From: Pelargonium nanum
Taxonomy: Eukaryota; Streptophyta; Magnoliopsida; Geraniales; Geraniaceae
Assembly (NCBI GenBank): GCA_036897485.1
Contig: JAYMTF010001103.1
Location: 1 to 26,309, forward strand
DNA length: 26,309 nucleotides
Direction of reading: 5' to 3'
The position numbers were made by a program, and so were the translations under genes. A model generated the notes under the pieces. It was not told where the DNA came from. It worked only from the letters and a program-made list of their open reading frames with translations, and did not search any database. This document shows positions 9,116 through 18,470 of this stretch, piece by piece (the first letter of the stretch is position 1; every line of letters starts with the position of its first letter).

Positions 9116-10901
9116 GTCATCGCCTGCGGTCAGCATATCTACAGACACACAACCTCAACCTGTGATCAGTACTCCCAGTCGCACGGAGCCTGTGATCTCT
9201 CCCGAGCAGCCCGACTTGCCTCTAGTCCTACGCTACCTCCGTCAAGCATCAGATTCTAGACATGGCATGGTTACTCAAGCTCGAACAGGCTCGCTTAAAC
9301 CACGGGCGTTCCTCACAACTGCTTCTGCAGCTGAACCCGTCAACTATCGTCAGGCTCTCTGTGACAAACAATGGACTACTGCCATGACTGACGAGCTACG
9401 TGCGCTACATCGGAATCACACTTGGGAGTTAGTTCCACGACCTTCCCGAGCCAATGTTGTGGGGTGTCGTTGGCTTTTTCGTGTCAAACACAATCCAGAT
9501 GGGTCAGTGTCACGTTACAAAGCTCGTTTAGTCGCGCAAGGGTTCAGTCAAAGGTCAGGATTTGATGTTTTCGAAGTCTTTTCACCAGTGGTTCGTCCTA
9601 CTACTGTCAGATTAGTTCTTTCCATTGCTCTTTCCCGTGGCTGGTCTGTACGCCAATTTGATGTGAATAATGCTTTTCTCAACGGTATACTGCATGAGCG
9701 TGTGTATATGGCGCAACCACCAGGTTTTGTTGACGCTCGCCGTCTGGATCATATGTGTCTCCTTCACAAGGCAATTTATGGCCTTAAACAATCACCACAA
9801 GCGTGGTTTCAGACCTTGCAGTCCTTCCTTCTACAACATGGTTTCCGTTCATGTGCATCCGATGCCAGCTTTTTTGTTCGCACTCACGGCACCTCTGTCT
9901 CGTACATGCTGGTATACGTAGATGACATACTGTTTACAGGTAATGATCGCGTGTTCGTCTCGGAATTCATGGACCTACTACACAGTACGTTTGCTCTCAA
10001 AGACCTTGGGGAGCTCAATTACTTCCTCGGCATTCAGGTGTCCTCTGCACCTAACGGTCTCCATCTCAATCAGCATAAGTATATCTGTGACTTGCTATCT
10101 CGAGCTGAAATGGCGGACTGCAAGTCTGTCCCTACTCCGGCAACACCACGCTCACAACTTGAGTCAACAGGCGAAATGTTTCCAGATCCTCATGCCTATC
10201 GACAGATTGTGGGAGCCTTGCAATATGCTACGGTAACACGACCAGACATCACCCACGCTGTCAATCGGGTGTGTCAATTTATGCATGCTCCCACTCTCGC
10301 GCATTGGAAGGCTGTCAAGCGCATTCTCCGGTATCTCAAGGGCACGGCTGCACATGGATTATTTCTCCAAAAATCATCTCGTCAGGACCTGGTAGCATTC
10401 TCGGACTCGGATTGGGCTGGAGACCCTGTCACGAGTCGCTCCACTCAGGGTTATTGCGTTTACTTTGGAGGTAACTTGATCAGTTGGTCTTCTTCCAAGC
10501 AACGATCGGTCGCGCGGTCCAGCACTGAAGCGGAATACAAGGCCCTAGCTGTTGCCACCGCTGAAATTATTTGGTTGCAGCAGCTTCTCCGAGAACTCAC
10601 GATCTTCCTTCCTTCCCCGCCGGTCATCTTCTGTGACAACCTCTCCGCGACGTATATGACGGCGAACCCAGTATTCCACAAAAAGTCCAAGCACATTCGG
10701 ATTGAGTACCATTTTGTTCGCGAGAAGGTTGAGCGAGGCAACCTTCGGGTCTGTCACTTACCGGCACGTCTCCAAGTTGCAGACATCCTCACCAAAGTCG
10801 TCGCCACGGGACTGTTTTTGGATTTCCGGTCCAAACTTGGCGTTCTGGCCACGCCAAGTTTGCGGGGGAGTGTCAAGGATAGAAGTCTACCCACAGTGTA
10901 A
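9096..10901 (+). CDS. copia reverse transcriptase and RNase H
   Basis: A 601-residue open frame, in the same register as the gag frame. A TAG immediately precedes its first ATG (9093-9095), so it is the tail of the polyprotein, not a separate gene. The reverse transcriptase has YKARLVAQGFSQ, the first catalytic Asp at 189 (RQFDVNNAFLNG), the AIYGLKQSPQAW helix and the YVDDI box with D276 and D277. RNase H follows, with D437 (AFSDSDWAGD), the SSTEAEYKAL Glu motif and the FCDNLSA Asp motif, then KHIRIEYHFVREKV and VADILTK at the end. All expected catalytic residues that I can place are present. The stop lies 31 bases inside the right LTR, which is usual in short-LTR copia elements. Confidence 0.88.
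   Translation: MLIGGPESSPAVSISTDTQPQPVISTPSRTEPVISPEQPDLPLVLRYLRQASDSRHGMVTQARTGSLKPRAFLTTASAAEPVNYRQALCDKQWTTAMTDELRALHRNHTWELVPRPSRANVVGCRWLFRVKHNPDGSVSRYKARLVAQGFSQRSGFDVFEVFSPVVRPTTVRLVLSIALSRGWSVRQFDVNNAFLNGILHERVYMAQPPGFVDARRLDHMCLLHKAIYGLKQSPQAWFQTLQSFLLQHGFRSCASDASFFVRTHGTSVSYMLVYVDDILFTGNDRVFVSEFMDLLHSTFALKDLGELNYFLGIQVSSAPNGLHLNQHKYICDLLSRAEMADCKSVPTPATPRSQLESTGEMFPDPHAYRQIVGALQYATVTRPDITHAVNRVCQFMHAPTLAHWKAVKRILRYLKGTAAHGLFLQKSSRQDLVAFSDSDWAGDPVTSRSTQGYCVYFGGNLISWSSSKQRSVARSSTEAEYKALAVATAEIIWLQQLLRELTIFLPSPPVIFCDNLSATYMTANPVFHKKSKHIRIEYHFVREKVERGNLRVCHLPARLQVADILTKVVATGLFLDFRSKLGVLATPSLRGSVKDRSLPTV
10862..10870 (+). other. Polypurine tract of the copia element
   Basis: GCGGGGGAG lies directly before the right LTR and would prime plus-strand synthesis. 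It is also within the coding frame. Confidence 0.8.
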
Positions 10902-11057
10902 CACTATTGGATCACCACGGGTATAGATAGATCATGTATAGGATATCTATTGTTTGCTGTATATCTCCTTGTATAACTCCAACTCTTGCTCTATAATAAT
11001 ACTCTGATGCTCCTCTCTCGATTGAGGTTGAGCCATACAATTCACCACATATTCATA
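10871..11057 (+). repeat. 3' LTR of the copia element (187 bp)
   Basis: Same length and ends (TGTCAAGG ... TTCATA) as the left LTR, with three substitutions and no indels. Followed directly by the AGCAT target duplication at 11058-11062. Confidence 0.92.
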
Positions 11058-11062
11058 AGCAT

Positions 11063-13100
11063 AGTGTTCATGATTATAGATGTCGACGTGACGTTATGCC
11101 ATTTGTCGGTTTAGTTTATGATTTTTCGGGTAACATCTACCACATTTTTCAAAATCATTTTACAATCGGAAAGAGGATGATTATATTTCACATCTTTAGT
11201 TTGAAAATGGTGATAGCGGTGGGAGAGCTTCATCTGCATGTACACTATGAGTAGTCATATTCCGAAAATGACACTAGTTTGTCCTTTTAAGTAGTATCCA
11301 ATTATAAGAAAATGTCTTCCTAGCTAGCTAGATGCATGGCCAGCATTATTATTGGTCCATCAACATTTTAATCCTCGCTATTGCTTTCAAAAGTGACTAT
11401 TTATTAGTGTTTATATAAATAAAAGAGAAAAAGAAATTAATATTAAGTATTTAAAAAATCAAAACCTGTTTTCTCTGACTGAAGTTTATATATATAGTTA
11501 TTTTAAAATCACCATTCCAAAATGTTTACTCATCGTTTTCATGTTTGGTGGAAACAAGTTGGGGAAGGAGAGATTTGACTCTTAAAGCTGTTGTTGATGG
11601 GGACTTGCATGCATGGGTTTGATATTTTTTGAGATTGATTGTTCTTCTTTTTTGAGATTGATCTATATATATATTTGCTGTTTCGTAGGGGACCATGTTA
11701 TGGAGCGTGGAACTCAACGAACCAAACGCAAAACGTTCTCGTTGCAACATTGAAAATTATTCAATTAATTATGTTAATTAATTATTTTATATTGATTACT
11801 TTACATCTGATAAAAAAAAATTTATCATATATTTATATTTATTAAATAAATATTTCACGTCTGAATTGAGATGCTATGCAATTCAGATAACTTAGCTACA
11901 TGCTCTCGGTAAAGCCTAACTATGGTGTTATGCTCCAACAAATGGAATGTCAAAAATAATGTCCAACAAAAATTGAAATTTGCCTTTTCATGTGTTCGAA
12001 AAGAAACCATATGAAATCCAAGAACGTAAAGGTTTTTATGAAAGAAAAAAAAGTCTGCAGAAAGGAACAAAAATCTTAGAAGATCGAGAAGACTCAAGAA
12101 AAGGGCTTATGAAATGTGACATATGACCCAAGGGGGGTGTCCCAATTATATATGAACTGGTTTTTGCATGGGTTTCATTGATATGCATTTTCGTTATATG
12201 GTCCATATTTTGTTGAGTTCCTGATATTATTGGCTTTTGCTTAAATATCTGCAGCAAAAATAAAACTCTCTCTACTTGTTTTTCTCCAAGTTAGGTTTGG
12301 TGCCATTTCACATTATGATTGGATCAAAATTAAGTTAATTTGCTGAATTTGTAAAAAAAATCAATTCAAAATCTGTCAATCAATCATGTCCTAATCAAAT
12401 TCCATTTGTCTAGCTAATGTCCTAAAACCATATCTGTCGGTTTCCTCTATAGAAACATTATTGAAAAAAGTAAAAAAGAAACTCTAGCCTAGAGATCAAA
12501 GTAGGCATAGATGCACATATTTTCTTCACATAATTTATGAGTTTTGTCGCCTCCAATTACTATTTTTACGAGAAATATGAACGTCAGCAAATAAAAGTCG
12601 AGCGTTCCAAGTCTAGATTATTACATATCCACGTGAGATCTTTTTTTTTTTTTTTTTCCTTTTGAATGAGGTCAAAAGATTCGCAAGAGCTACTAGCTTT
12701 GTATTTACATTCGAAAATCTAACATTAATATGACTTTCATATAATACATGGTAAATGTAAGCGATAAATTCTTCGCAGTCTTCCCTTCTGATGACATCTT
12801 CCAAGATATGGTGCTTAGTGGCCCTGTACAGAGATATAAATTCAATTAACATGCATGAATAAAATGATCGATGCTATAAAATAAAATTGCATGCCAGTAA
12901 AACTGCCTCTACTTTTGAGTTAAAAGCACTTTGGGGGTCAAGGGGAGAGCATAGGCACTCTCTTACAGATCCCCTTTAGTCCGCCAGTCCGGAAGCTCCC
13001 AGCCAAAGTCGAATCCAGTCGGGGTGAAGGAGGCATAATAGAAATCCAATGAACAATCTAGTTGGGATTTGAAGCTACTTTTACCATGAACAGAAATTAC
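11063..13100. other. Intergenic, AT-rich, no gene supported
   Basis: Short frames only. Homopolymer tracts include a T run near 12641-12658. The part at about 12900-13060 is distinctly less AT-rich (GGGGAGAGCATAGGCAC, CCAGTCGGGGTGAAGGAGG) and may belong to an old insertion together with the LINE-like fragment that follows, but I recognise nothing in it. Confidence 0.45.
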
Positions 13101-13135
13101 ACTAAGGATTGGAGGATTGAGATCTCTTCCTTTCT

Positions 13136-13424
13136 TCAAAAGATTTGAAAAGTCCTTCCGCTCGAATCGAAGTCTCTTATCACTTTAGATCTTTCAAAAA
13201 AAGAAGTTTGAAACGGCACAAAATTTATTTCCTTTTCGTCTTGACTAGCCTTCTTTTTCCCCTTACGAAAGATAGAGAGCAACCACTCCTCACAATTCCG
13301 AATATTTACATCTCTGACCGAATGGGGAGAAGCAAACCAACATTCTTGACTACTTAAACATCGAAAGAGAAAATGATCCACCGATTCATTTGAGGTCCCA
13401 CATCTAGGACGAAAAGTTTATTCA
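13136..13424 (-). pseudogene. LINE-like C-terminal fragment (reverse-transcriptase zinc-binding type)
   Basis: Read on the minus strand, the sequence has the pattern RCGTSNESVDHFLFRC, then CWFASP and EEWLLSIF. This resembles the zinc-binding region downstream of the reverse transcriptase in plant LINE elements and derived genes (a Cys before E-S/T-x-D-H-x3-C, followed by a Trp). The usual first Cys of the motif is not visible, the frame is closed just upstream by a stop near 13427, and no polymerase domain is nearby. It is therefore an orphan remnant. Direct evidence is limited to the motif pattern. Confidence 0.4.
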
Positions 13425-13429
13425 TCCGT

Positions 13430-13740
13430 GGATTTCATTGTTAGCTTTCTTTTTCAAGTATGTCAAATCCCTCTCTCTTAAGCTATAGTGATTTTGACAT
13501 TGTAAAAGATAAATTCCACTGTGTATGAATGTACATAGCTTTATTGTAATGTACACTGTTTTGCTGGATAACTATTTCTATTTCTGATGTATATCACATT
13601 ATATTGTACATCTTATCATTTCATATTTGTATTTCTACTTATTTTAACTCTTGTAAATCAATATAAATACACAAATCCTATCTTTGAATAAACAAACATA
13701 GAAGCTTAAAACATTTTTCTATTGTTATTTTCAAATTCTT
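13430..13740 (+). repeat. Possible solo LTR or 3' part of a decayed LTR
   Basis: The end of this stretch (TCTTGTAAATCAATATAAATACAC near 13652, cited in part, followed by GAATAAACAAAC near 13686) resembles the transcription-start and polyadenylation part of plant copia LTRs. Boundaries and target duplication could not be found. Low confidence. Confidence 0.2.
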
Positions 13741-14140
13741 TTTAGACATAAAAAAGACACATTCAGTTTCAGGTTCAAGTCTTGATTGTTACGTTTGCTG
13801 ATAAAATAAAATAAAAAATACATTCGAGATGGTTTTGTGAATTAGACACGAAGTTTACAAATTTTGCCCTCAAATGATACCCTAATTTAGCCGGTACGTA
13901 CTTGTGTGTGTGAGCCTAACATTATCTTTTCCGTAAGAGTTGCCATTTTTGGTTGCTGCCAAGCCACAGTCCACAAGAGAAGCTATCTTCAATATTGTAC
14001 TGAGATGGATTTCCCATATCTTTATTTTCTAATGGGAAACCTTTGTCATTTATGTTTATTGAATCATATATACCTCTCACAATTTATGTACACTCCCTCT
14101 CTTTTTCTCCATATAGCTTCATCATTGTCCTATCCACTGC
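13741..14140. other. Intergenic, no gene supported
   Basis: No coding frame of substance and no recognised motif. It leads into the tandem array that begins at about 14160-14230. Confidence 0.4.
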
Positions 14141-14229
14141 GACTACAAGGTTTGTGATGTCCAAGTGGACGCAACGACGTCGCAAATCGTTTTACAATGT
14201 TCATGTGAAAGCAACGACGTTGAAAAACT

Positions 14230-14735
14230 TGAAATCTTTGACGTTCGCGTTGTGCCGTCGAAAATGTGCACGTCGCAAATTGGCTTGTTTCTTGTGGTAG
14301 CTCATCTATACAAAAATATCAGCATCTTAATACAATACGAACGAAGTTGAATTTGAGTTTTCTAAATGATGTGACGTCTGCGTTGTGCCGTCAAAATTGT
14401 GGACGTTGGAAATTGGCCTCTTTCTTGTGGTGGCTCATCTATACAAAAATATCAGCATCTTAAAAAATACGTCCGCATTGTGCCGTCAAAAGTGTGGATG
14501 TCTCAAATTGACCTATTTCTTGTGGTGGCTCATCTATATAAAAATATCAGCATCTTAAAACATACGAATGAAGTTGAATTTGAGTCTCCTAATTGATGTG
14601 ATCACGTCCGCGTTGTGCTGATAAAAATTTGAACGATGCAAATTAACCTGTTTTTTGTAGTGGCTCCTCTATAGAAAAATATCAGCATCTTATAAAATAC
14701 GAATGAAGTAAAATTTGAGTCTCCTAACTGTGACT
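14230..14735 (+). repeat. Tandem array, four copies of a ~133-bp unit (one shortened to 95 bp)
   Basis: The landmark CTC(A/C)TCTATA(C/T/G)(A)AAAATATCAGCATCTTA begins at 14301, 14434, 14529 and 14664. Spacings are thus 133, 95 and 135 bp. Each full unit holds a GTTGTGCCGTC-like GC-rich part, a TTCTTGTGGTGGCT part, the landmark and a GAATGAAGTTGAATTTGAG part. The 95-bp unit lacks about 38 bp comprising that last part. Short frames across the array are by-products. The first unit is preceded by two further ACGACGT(C/T)G sites at about 14173-14213, which may be diverged starts of further units. Confidence 0.85.
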
Positions 14736-14739
14736 GTTG

Positions 14740-15857
14740 TGGTCATCAATCAAGAACAGAGTCAAAGACCAAGTGGCATTTTGTAACTTGCTTCAACCCT
14801 TAAATCAACTTCACTTTATAGGATCTCTCTCACATTCAAGAAAGAGGGTTGTGCTAAAATCATGCCAGCAATGGCATTGTCATTGTCATCTCCAGCAAAT
14901 ATTCAACAATCATTTTTCCAAAATGAAATTAGAAAAAGAGTGCAAATTCAGTTAATGTACTGATATTTTGAAATCTCCACTGTTTCAAGAATATTCTTGC
15001 TAAAAGTACAAACAAGAAGTCAAGGGTTTAATTGACCCATCATTAATATGAATTTGAATATCTCATTTGTCTTGATTTCAGGCCACCACACTCAATGACA
15101 TCCACAATAATACAAATACACTCATCGGCATGAAATGTAATCAACAATAAATTCACATCAAGATTGATAACTTTTGTTACACCAAGATGTACAACTAGCT
15201 ACAAAACAAGGTCTTACCCGTCCGTGGATGACTCCTCCTACGTCTAAATCAGATTCTATTTAGTAAAGTGTGAAATTCACTAAAGACTTGTGTTTACCTT
15301 TACACCATTTGTCATATCTTATATATACTCATTCTTTGTCTTCGATTTACCCTTTTACCCCTATATAGATGTGTTCCTCCGTTTGTGGCGCGGGTTAGGC
15401 CCTTGCTGCAGTTCGCAGCCTATTTGTTGGAAGTGTCGTAGATGAAGGGGTGTAAACAGTGCAATTGCACGGCCCCTAATTTGTTATAATCAAATATTAA
15501 AGGGTCTAATTTTTTATTTTAGCACAGGGCCCAAAATCACCGAGACGACCCTTCTACCGGGTCTTGTTGCCCTTGTGTCCAACAACTTCTCCTTATTATT
15601 GTGTTACAAAAAACACCTCAATGTAGTACAAGATGGGCAATTGCTAGTTGTAATGTTATTGCAAAAGCCAACTGGCAATATTGATTCATTGGCATAGAGA
15701 TAAAATAAGAGGGGCAAAGGATAGAGGAAAGGACAATGCTAGAGTCTAGGATTTGAGTGTGATTTATTTGTTCCTTTTCTCTCTTCTCCACTCTTCTCTT
15801 CTCTCCTCTTCTCCTACTTATAAACCCAACCAATAGCTACACCTATTCTAAAACTAC
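14740..15857. other. Intergenic and promoter region of the SOFL gene
   Basis: No gene is supported. The segment 15430-15560 is relatively GC-rich (AGTGCAATTGCACGGCCCC near 15459, GCACAGGGCCCAAAAT near 15522) and looks like an old hAT-type or other transposon remnant, without clear ends. A pyrimidine-rich run at 15774-15815 (CTCTTCTCCACTCTTCTC) fits a plant 5' UTR or proximal promoter of the gene that starts at 15858. Confidence 0.4.
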
Positions 15858-16984
15858 ATGACCAAAATGGATATGTCATCTTCACAATGCACTAGTGGCA
15901 GTGGGTGTGAATCAGGTTGGACTCTTTACCTAGAAGACCAACACTACCACTACCAAAGAAGTCATGGATCACTAGCAATTACAGATGATGACTTGTCCAT
16001 GCTCTCTGATGCATCCTCTGGGCCTCCTCAACAACACCATAGCTTCCATGGAAATGCCTCTGGTTTGGCTCAGAGCAGCAACATCAAGAAGATCAATGAT
16101 GAGAGTGATAGGACAGAGAGACATTCTTGTCTTGATGACACTGCAAGCTCTCCTGTTTTCACCTTGCCCAAGGCAACTCTTCAATCTTCCTTGTTCTTTT
16201 TCATTGTTGCTGTTTTGGATTACTATAATTTGTGTGTTCTGGTTTGGTTTGGTTTCTTCAGAAGAACATGAGTTTCTCCAACAAGAAACCTTCAATGGAG
16301 CATGTCTCCTCAGTGGGCTTCTCAGCAACACATTTTAAGGTACTTCACTTATATAATACTAGATAAAAAATCTAATTTGGTACTGAACTTTCGTCCTTTG
16401 ATAACTTTTTTAACCAAAAATAGTCCTCGAACTTTCGTGTTTTGACTCAATTTGGTGTCTGAACTTTTTTCATCCGAAATGGTCCCTGAACTTTCACATA
16501 TTGGTTCTTGCCCTTAGAGTTTATATCAAAAGTTTATGGACCAAATTGGGTTAATATTTAAAAGTTTATGGACCAGTTTTGGTCAAAAAAAATTCAGAGA
16601 CCAAATTGGATTGAAACACGAAAGTTCATGGACTATTTTTGGTTAAAAAAGGTTTAGAGACCAAACTGGCTTAAAACACGAATGTTGAGGACCAAGTTGG
16701 GTGTTTTACCTGTAATACTATTATGGTTGAATTTGTCATACATTACATTATAGCAACAAGTATTGTAAAATGAACTTTACTGAATGATGCAGGGCAAATC
16801 AGCAGTACAAAAACATTTTGGTTTCTTTCAGTCTGAGAAACCAACTTCTCAGGACTTAGGTCAGTGATTCAATGAAATTTCAATTTCTATGTAATTAAAC
16901 TCTACTAACACAGACATGTACTGCGTATCTAATTTCTAATGTTCAAAACTGACAGGTGGTTTCCAGGGAAGAAAGTGGAAATGA
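15858..16984 (+). CDS. SOFL: SOB FIVE-LIKE (SOFL) family protein, four exons
   Basis: Both signature blocks of the SOFL family are present: SGCESGWTLYLED near residue 15 and DDLSMLSDASSGPP near residue 44. SOFL proteins are small plant-specific proteins; Arabidopsis SOB5 and SOFL1/2 raise cytokinin levels. My exon model is 15858-16172, 16262-16339, 16793-16859 and 16956-16984. It closes in phase to give 162 residues and joins on the expected family tail: SSPVFTLPK, then KPSMEHV, GFSATHFKGKSAVQKHFGFF and finally GGFQGRKWK before TGA. Introns 2 and 3 are GT-AG. Intron 1 (89 bp) uses a GC donor (CAAG|GCAACT) and a TTCTTCAG acceptor; the GT sites I tested either break the frame, remove the conserved SSPVF segment or leave a 56-bp intron. 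Starts at Met1, Met4 (15867, better context AAAATGG) or Met6 are possible. Without splicing, translation stops at 16271 after a hydrophobic tail. Confidence 0.85.
16173..16261 (+). other. Intron 1 of the SOFL gene, GC-AG type
   Basis: The donor AAG|GCAACT is one base from the GC-intron consensus AAG|GCAAGT and the acceptor is GGTTTCTTCAG. The intron is 89 bp, T-rich, and phase 0. It contains no in-frame stop in the exon 1 frame, so retention gives a 137-residue product ending at 16271 with a hydrophobic tail (LFFFIVAVLDYYNLCVLVWF). Confidence 0.7.
16362..16710 (+). mobile_element. Mutator-like MITE in SOFL intron 2 (349 bp, foldback)
   Basis: The two ends form imperfect inverted repeats. The left end GATAAAAAATCTAATTTGGT aligns with the complement of the right end, GGTAAAACACCCAACTTGGT, and the pairing continues inward for well over 100 bp, with GGTCC-TGAACTTT-type motifs repeated in both arms. 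A 10-bp near-perfect direct repeat flanks it (TATAATACTA at 16352-16361, TGTAATACTA at 16711-16720). Long inverted repeats and a 9-10-bp duplication point to a non-autonomous Mutator-like element. There is no transposase. It makes up three quarters of the 453-bp intron and leaves both splice sites untouched. Confidence 0.75.
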
Positions 16985-17670
16985 AGACAAGAGGACAATG
17001 ATATGTTTTGTTGTGTGTTGGTTTTGAGGGAGAGAAAGCTAAACAGAAAGTAAAAAGGAAGAGCATTGCATTAGATCTTCAAAGGATCTTCTTGTTCCTT
17101 TATTTTCTATTCATTTGCTGTATTTTATTTGCTCCCTTTTTATCTGTTCTTGTGTCACTTCAGTGGGAAACAACCTGAGAACATAAAGTTTTAATGAAAA
17201 TAAAAATTATTGAGTTTGTTTTTTGATTTTGTCAGCAGTTGAGTAGCTTGCTCACTTAATGGAATGATATTATAGATGTTAAATTATGTTACACGTGAGG
17301 TTGAGGTGTTGAGGACCACAACCATGTCCATGCTCTTTTACAGTTTCACTTCATTAAGTAATGGAGTAAATTTTTTTTTTTTCATGTGAATTTATTGTTT
17401 AAGACAAACAAGAATAAATTTCAAGTCTCCATATTTATCATTATTTTATAATTTTATTGCTTACTCAGTGATTTTATTTTTCATATTTAATTTTTTCTTT
17501 AAAGTTATCAATTTGTTTAAATAATTTTATTTATACTAACAACTAAAGTTTGAGAAAATTAAAAATATCACGTCAGAGTTATGTTAAAAAAACGACATAG
17601 TACCTAAAAAAAATTCGCGACGCAACTATTATAAACTTTTTTTTCCTAGGACACATATAACTACCTTGAG
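16985..17670 (+). other. 3' UTR of the SOFL gene and downstream intergenic DNA
   Basis: The transcript end is likely near the AATGAAAATAAAAATT string at about 17195-17210, after a T-rich stretch at 17094-17150. Beyond that the sequence is AT-rich with no gene supported. Confidence 0.4.
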
Positions 17671-17830
17671 GGACGTTCGTTTAAGTATTTTCAAGTGAAT
17701 TTTTAGGAAATTAGGACATATTTAGTATTTTCAATTCCTAATCCATGTGTTCGTTTAATCTTTTGAAGATGGCATATGTGGAAATGAAAATAATATGGGT
17801 TAAATGAGTTTGTCTTTCCTAGATATAATT
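17671..17830 (+). repeat. MITE-like repeat, copy 1
   Basis: Begins near GACGTTCGTTTAAG, repeats TGTGTTCGTTTAAT internally about 75 bases later, and ends near TTTCCTAGATATA. The same layout recurs at the right edge of the window from 26111, so the two are copies of one dispersed family. CGTTCGTTT strings are frequent at the ends of plant MITEs. Its exact ends and superfamily were not determined. Confidence 0.5.
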
Positions 17831-18129
17831 TTTTTTTTTTCGTTTTTACCTTGTCTAGTTTTGCTTCTGGTTTTGGCCCTTAAATTTTTTTATTTTTTTA
17901 TTTTAACCTTGTTAACTTGTTATAGCAAGTTAAGCATCGTCACGTCACCAGTACCTTCCACGCAAGCTGTCACGTTACTATAGAAATAATTTTCAAAACC
18001 CATAATTTAGTAATGATTTTTGTCAAGAGTCAGAATTTGATCATGTGCTCTCTCTTGTTTATATTGATTAGGCGAGGTACCAAGTTGGGGTGCTAATAAA
18101 AACTTGTTTGGTGATTGGGTATGTTGGTA

Positions 18130-18470
18130 CAAGGAGTAACGCCCCGAACTAAGAGAGAAGAGTCATGTCATTAAATCCTAACACGCAGACAAACCGCCAT
18201 GGCAAAAGTCCACCACAAAAACACTATAAAAGAAACATCATAGAGAGAAAGAGGTACACTCTACAAATATTATTACTCACAGAGGTCCGACTTAAGTTTC
18301 GGAGGGGCTTTCACTATCGAAAGCCTTGTTTTGTAGGACCAATCGAGAGAAGGGAATTCCATGGATGAACATTTAATGATCCTGACGTGAAAGATCAAAG
18401 GAAATGAGGAAACATATGAACTACCCATGAATAAAGTAAAGACAACGAACACAATATCAACAAATCTTTT
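18130..18470 (+). repeat. LTR-like remnant
   Basis: The order of short signals is typical of plant LTRs: ACTATAAAAGAAAC at about 18222, GAGGTACACTCT at about 18251, then a GACTTAAGTTTCGGAGGGGC segment near 18290 with GAAAGCC repeats. Similar TTAAG-(C/T)-TCGGAGGG strings occur in many Gypsy-type LTRs of eudicots. No partner LTR or coding region is in the window, and the boundaries are uncertain. Confidence 0.35.

Larger units (their letters stand above)
6468..11057 (+). mobile_element. Ty1/copia LTR retrotransposon, near-complete, probably Ale/Retrofit-like
   Basis: The element is 4,590 bp with two 187-bp LTRs, a primer binding site directly after the left LTR, a purine tract directly before the right LTR, and the copia domain order gag, protease, integrase, reverse transcriptase, RNase H. 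The 5-bp direct repeat AGCAT flanks it at 6463-6467 and 11058-11062. The LTRs differ at three sites (left 6490 G versus right 10893 A, one T/A in the CTATA(T/A)TAATA segment, one G/A in ATTC(G/A)CC), about 98.4% identity, which means a recent insertion. The short LTRs, the gag motif around IWKRQDKLILLWL and the single zinc knuckle suggest the Ale/Retrofit lineage; this lineage call is tentative. Two frame changes in pol suggest this copy is not autonomous now. Confidence 0.95.

Noticed and set aside
10460..10757. Minus-strand frames inside the copia RNase H region
   Set aside because: They are antisense to a well-supported coding sequence and carry no motif.
14230..14735. CRISPR-like array
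   Set aside because: Units are contiguous and diverged throughout, with no short conserved repeats separated by unique spacers, and the genome is a plant. The same holds for 18471-18900.
15430..15560. Possible hAT-type MITE (palindromic GTGCAATTGCAC and GGGCCC strings)
   Set aside because: I could not find matching inverted ends or an 8-bp duplication, so I left it as unassigned intergenic DNA.
15819..15824. TATAAA string upstream of the SOFL gene
   Set aside because: It lies only 34 bases before the first ATG and downstream of the pyrimidine-rich stretch, leaving almost no 5' UTR. It is more likely chance than the functional TATA box.
15858..16271. SOFL gene read as a single 137-residue exon with a transmembrane end
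   Set aside because: The conserved family C-terminus is found in three downstream exons that join in phase, so the hydrophobic tail is intron sequence unless the intron is retained.
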